Shown: in pieces, positions 14,579-16,618 of the stretch
Layout: every line of letters begins with the position of its first letter
How positions within the stretch are numbered: position 1 is the stretch's first letter
Assembly (NCBI GenBank): GCA_007134405.1
Contig: SLKW01000216.1
Location: 1 to 16,618, forward strand
Length of the DNA: 16,618 nt
Source of the DNA: Paracoccaceae bacterium
GTDB taxonomy: Bacteria > Pseudomonadota > Alphaproteobacteria > Rhodobacterales > Rhodobacteraceae
Direction: 5' to 3'
Position numbers and translations under genes: made by a program
The notes under the pieces: model-generated
What the model saw: the letters and a program-made list of their open reading frames with translations, nothing else
Told to the model about the DNA's origin: nothing
Databases searched by the model: none

Positions 14579-15388
14579 TCACATCCCGTACCGCGCCCAG
14601 TGCGCGCGCTCCTCGGCCAGCATCAGCGCGTCCTCGGCCAGCGCCAGGCCGAAGCGCGACAGGAAAGGGCGGCGGATCCCGTAGGCGGCGATCCGCACCT
14701 TCTCGCCATAGGTGGCCTTCAGATGCGGCACCGCATGGCCCAGGGCATCGGCAAGGCCCAGCTTGATCGCCTCTTCGGCCAGCCAGAACTCGCCGGTGAA
14801 GATCTCGGCGCCGTCGTTCAGCCGCGCGCCGCGGCGGGCCCGCACATGGTCGATGAACGCCTCGTGCATCTGATCCAGCAGCCGCTGCAGCCGCGCCACG
14901 TCCTCGGGGTTCTCGGGGCGGAACGGGTCGAGCTGGCTCTTGTTCCGCCCGGCGGTGTAGATCCGCCGCTCCAGGCCCAGCTTGGCGATCGCCTCGGGTG
15001 CGCCGAACCCGCCCGAAACCACCCCGATCGAGCCCAGGATCGACACGCGGTCGGCCACGATCTCGTCGGCGGCGGCGGCGATCCAGTACCCGCCCGAGGC
15101 CGCGACATCCTCGACGAAGGCGTGCACCTTGACGTCGAACTTCTCGGCCAACCGGCGGATCCGCCCGGCGATCAGCGCGCTCTGCACCGGCGAGCCGCCC
15201 GGCGAATTGATCGCCAGCGCCACCGCCTGCGGGCGGCCCTGGCGAAAGGCCCGCTCCAGCACCGGGGCCAGGGTCGCGTCCGAAATGCGTCCGCGCCCGC
15301 TGGCCGAGATGATCCCATGCATCCGCACAAGGTTCACCCGCGGGCCGCGGTTCAGCAAACGGTCGGTCAGGGAAAGGCTGCGCGTCAT
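14579..15388 (-). CDS. S49-family serine peptidase (SppA-like, short form)
   Basis: The 269-residue protein is a single-domain S49 peptidase, about half the size of E. coli SppA. The nucleophile is Ser98 in EDVAASGGYW and the general base is Lys150 in GRNKSQLDPF. NSPGG at 61-65 and LGSIGVVSG at 118-126 are further family marks. SppA-type enzymes form ring-shaped oligomers that degrade membrane-bound signal peptides. Here no N-terminal membrane helix or signal peptide is visible (MTRSLSLTDRLLNRGPRVNL), so it may act at the cytoplasmic face or rely on the membrane protein encoded one base downstream. The ATG at 15386-15388 has only a weak GGGG ribosome-binding site. It is the first gene of the four-gene operon and is divergent from the LysR gene. 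Confidence 0.88.
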   Translation of the reverse strand: MTRSLSLTDRLLNRGPRVNLVRMHGIISASGRGRISDATLAPVLERAFRQGRPQAVALAINSPGGSPVQSALIAGRIRRLAEKFDVKVHAFVEDVAASGGYWIAAAADEIVADRVSILGSIGVVSGGFGAPEAIAKLGLERRIYTAGRNKSQLDPFRPENPEDVARLQRLLDQMHEAFIDHVRARRGARLNDGAEIFTGEFWLAEEAIKLGLADALGHAVPHLKATYGEKVRIAAYGIRRPFLSRFGLALAEDALMLAEERAHWARYGM

Positions 15389-15444
15389 CGCGCCCCATGT
15401 AGGCTACCACCTGCGCGCCAGCAAGGCCGGGGCTTTTCTTTTGC

Positions 15445-15457
15445 ACGCCACTGGCGT
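15445..15457. promoter_or_regulatory. Palindrome in the LysR/peptidase spacer, possible autoregulatory operator
   Basis: ACGCCA and TGGCGT form a perfect inverted repeat around one base. It lies in the 90-bp spacer between the divergent peptidase and LysR starts, 22-34 bases before the LysR ATG. TTGCA occurs on both sides (15441-15445 and 15462-15466). LysR proteins commonly bind imperfect palindromes near their own start, so this is a candidate site only. Confidence 0.35.
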
Positions 15458-15478
15458 TCACTTGCATGCGGAGGGGAC

Positions 15479-16405
15479 ATGCTCGACCGGCTGGAAATGT
15501 TCATCGCGCTTGCCAACGAACGCCATTTCGGCCGCGCGGCCGAGGCGCATGGCGTGACGCAGCCGACGCTCTCGGCCGCGATCCGCACGCTCGAGGGCGA
15601 ACTGGGCGTCCAGCTCGTGCGCCGCGGCGCCCGCTTCCAGGGCCTGACGCCCGAGGGCGAGCGCGTACTCGACTGGGCGCGCCGCATCACCGCCGACACC
15701 CGACAGATGAAGGACGAAATGCGCGCCCGGCGCAAGGGGCTCACCGGCCGGATGCGGCTGGGCGTGATCCCGACCGCGCTGCCGATGGTCTCGGACCTGG
15801 TCACGCCCTTCCTGCAGCGCCACCCGAACCTCAGCCTGCAGATCCTCTCGCGCACCTCGATCGAGATCCTGGAAGAGATGCAGAGCCTGCAGCTCGATGC
15901 CGGGCTCAGCTATCTCGACAACGAACCCCTCGGCCGCGTGACGACGGTGCCGCTCTTCCGCGAAAGCTACCGGCTGCTTGTTCGACACGATCATCCGCTG
16001 GCCAGGGCGGGCGCGGTGCGCTGGCCGGATCTGGCCGCGCTCCGGCTCTGCCTGCTTGTCGGCACGATGCAGAACCGCCGCATCATCGACCGGCTCCTGG
16101 CCGAGGCCGGGATCTCGGTCCAGGCGACGGTCGAGTCGAACTCCCTTCTGGCGCTTGTCGCGCAGGTGCTCAGCGGCGACTGGGCGACCGTCGTGACCGA
16201 AGAGGCGGCGCGCATGTTCGGCAATCGCCCCGATCTGGTCGCACTGCCCATCGACACAGCGCCCGGCGTAACCCCCCGCCCCGGCCCGCAGGTGGGTCTG
16301 ATCGCGCCTTGGCGCGAGACGCACACACCGGTCCTTGCCGCCCTGATCGAGGCCGCCGAGAGGCTGGCCCGGCGCCGCAGCGCGCCTGCGGCCGCGCGGC
16401 GCTGA
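15479..16405 (+). CDS. LysR-family transcriptional regulator
   Basis: The 308-residue protein starts MLDRLEMFIALANERHFGRA, a typical LysR winged helix-turn-helix (residues 1-60), followed by a linker helix and a periplasmic-binding-protein-like effector domain (about 90-300). The stretches ILSRTSIEILEEM, AGLSYLDNEPLGRVTTVPL, MQNRRIID and GLIAPWRETHTPVLAALIEA resemble the LysR regulators that in alphaproteobacteria sit beside the soluble formate dehydrogenase (fds) genes. No fds gene is present here, so that role is only suggested. GAGGGG precedes the ATG at 15479; the large upstream extension of the frame is antisense to the peptidase gene and was excluded. It is divergent from the peptidase operon and converges on yraN with a 14-bp gap. 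Confidence 0.9.
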   Translation: MLDRLEMFIALANERHFGRAAEAHGVTQPTLSAAIRTLEGELGVQLVRRGARFQGLTPEGERVLDWARRITADTRQMKDEMRARRKGLTGRMRLGVIPTALPMVSDLVTPFLQRHPNLSLQILSRTSIEILEEMQSLQLDAGLSYLDNEPLGRVTTVPLFRESYRLLVRHDHPLARAGAVRWPDLAALRLCLLVGTMQNRRIIDRLLAEAGISVQATVESNSLLALVAQVLSGDWATVVTEEAARMFGNRPDLVALPIDTAPGVTPRPGPQVGLIAPWRETHTPVLAALIEAAERLARRRSAPAAARR

Positions 16406-16419
16406 CACCCCGATACGCG

Positions 16420-16618
16420 TCAGGGGCCGAGCGCGTTCTCGATCACCTCGACGCGGCCCTGGCCATCGACGAGCGCGACATCGAACCGCGCGGGCGTGTT
16501 CAGGCCGCGCGGCTGCAGGGCAAGGAACTCGGTCGCCGCGGCGTGCAAGCGCTGAAGCTGCGCCGCACCCAGCGCCGCCGCGGCGCGCGCAAGATCGCGC
16601 CGGCGCTTCACTTCGACA
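16420..16618 (-). CDS. yraN: YraN/UPF0102 family protein, C-terminal part (cut by window edge)
   Basis: The 65 visible residues start VEVKRRRDLARAAAALGA. VEVK is the Glu-x-Lys core of the restriction-endonuclease-like fold of the YraN (UPF0102) family. RFDVALV and VEVIENAL further on also fit the family C-terminus. The family is widespread and poorly characterised, with a suspected nuclease or DNA-processing role. The N-terminal half and start lie beyond the right edge. The stop at 16420-16422 is 14 bp from the convergent LysR gene. Confidence 0.8.
   Translation of the reverse strand, partial: VEVKRRRDLARAAAALGAAQLQRLHAAATEFLALQPRGLNTPARFDVALVDGQGRVEVIENALGP

Noticed and set aside
14531..15478. 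Upstream extension of the LysR reading frame by about 316 codons
   Set aside because: This part is antisense to the S49 peptidase and small membrane protein genes; the LysR domain begins exactly at the ATG at 15479 with a good ribosome-binding site.

Overview
The window looks like chromosomal DNA of a high-GC alphaproteobacterium, most likely Rhodobacterales (roseobacter/Paracoccaceae type). Codon third positions are strongly GC-rich. The gene set points the same way: an aerobic CO-dehydrogenase accessory set (coxG, coxD, coxE, XdhC/CoxI), a DmdA-type demethylase, an accD-folC pair, uvrC, and a LysR regulator of the kind that in this group usually accompanies formate dehydrogenase genes. No rRNA, tRNA, CRISPR array, insertion sequence or phage gene was seen. 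All complete genes look intact and share one base composition, so nothing suggests recent transfer.

Left third (1-4210): molybdenum-hydroxylase / CO-dehydrogenase maturation. On the minus strand coxD (MoxR AAA ATPase) and coxE (VWA protein) form one unit. After a gap of about 0.3 kb holding a tandem 16-bp repeat, a glutaredoxin-MauE membrane fusion and an XdhC/CoxI gene (cut by the left edge) form a second unit. coxG is divergent on the plus strand and ends in a hairpin. The CO-dehydrogenase structural genes coxM/S/L are not in the window.

Middle (4268-10382): a CPBP-family membrane protease, then accD and folC (fatty-acid and folate housekeeping), all plus strand. Convergent to folC is a DmdA-like, tetrahydrofolate-type demethylase. 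It is divergent from a class III PLP aminotransferase across a 314-bp spacer that carries three in-phase 11-bp repeats. The aminotransferase ends in a strong hairpin.

Right third (10496-16618): minus-strand uvrC has its own leader and a complex upstream region: three 11-bp TTTC/GTTC repeats resembling the alphaproteobacterial LexA box, a perfect TATAAT, a 15-bp palindrome at the predicted transcription start, and a perfect DnaA box. Upstream of it is a compact minus-strand operon, S49 peptidase > 62-residue zinc-ribbon membrane protein > CaCA-family cation exchanger > pteridine-reductase-like SDR, with spacings of 1 nt, -1 nt and 10 nt. A LysR regulator diverges from the peptidase and converges on the end of a yraN gene cut by the right edge.

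Most genes belong to known families. The less ordinary parts are the glutaredoxin-MauE fusion inside the cox region, the repeat-bearing regulatory spacers, and the tight four-gene operon. I found no clear new defence or mobile system.
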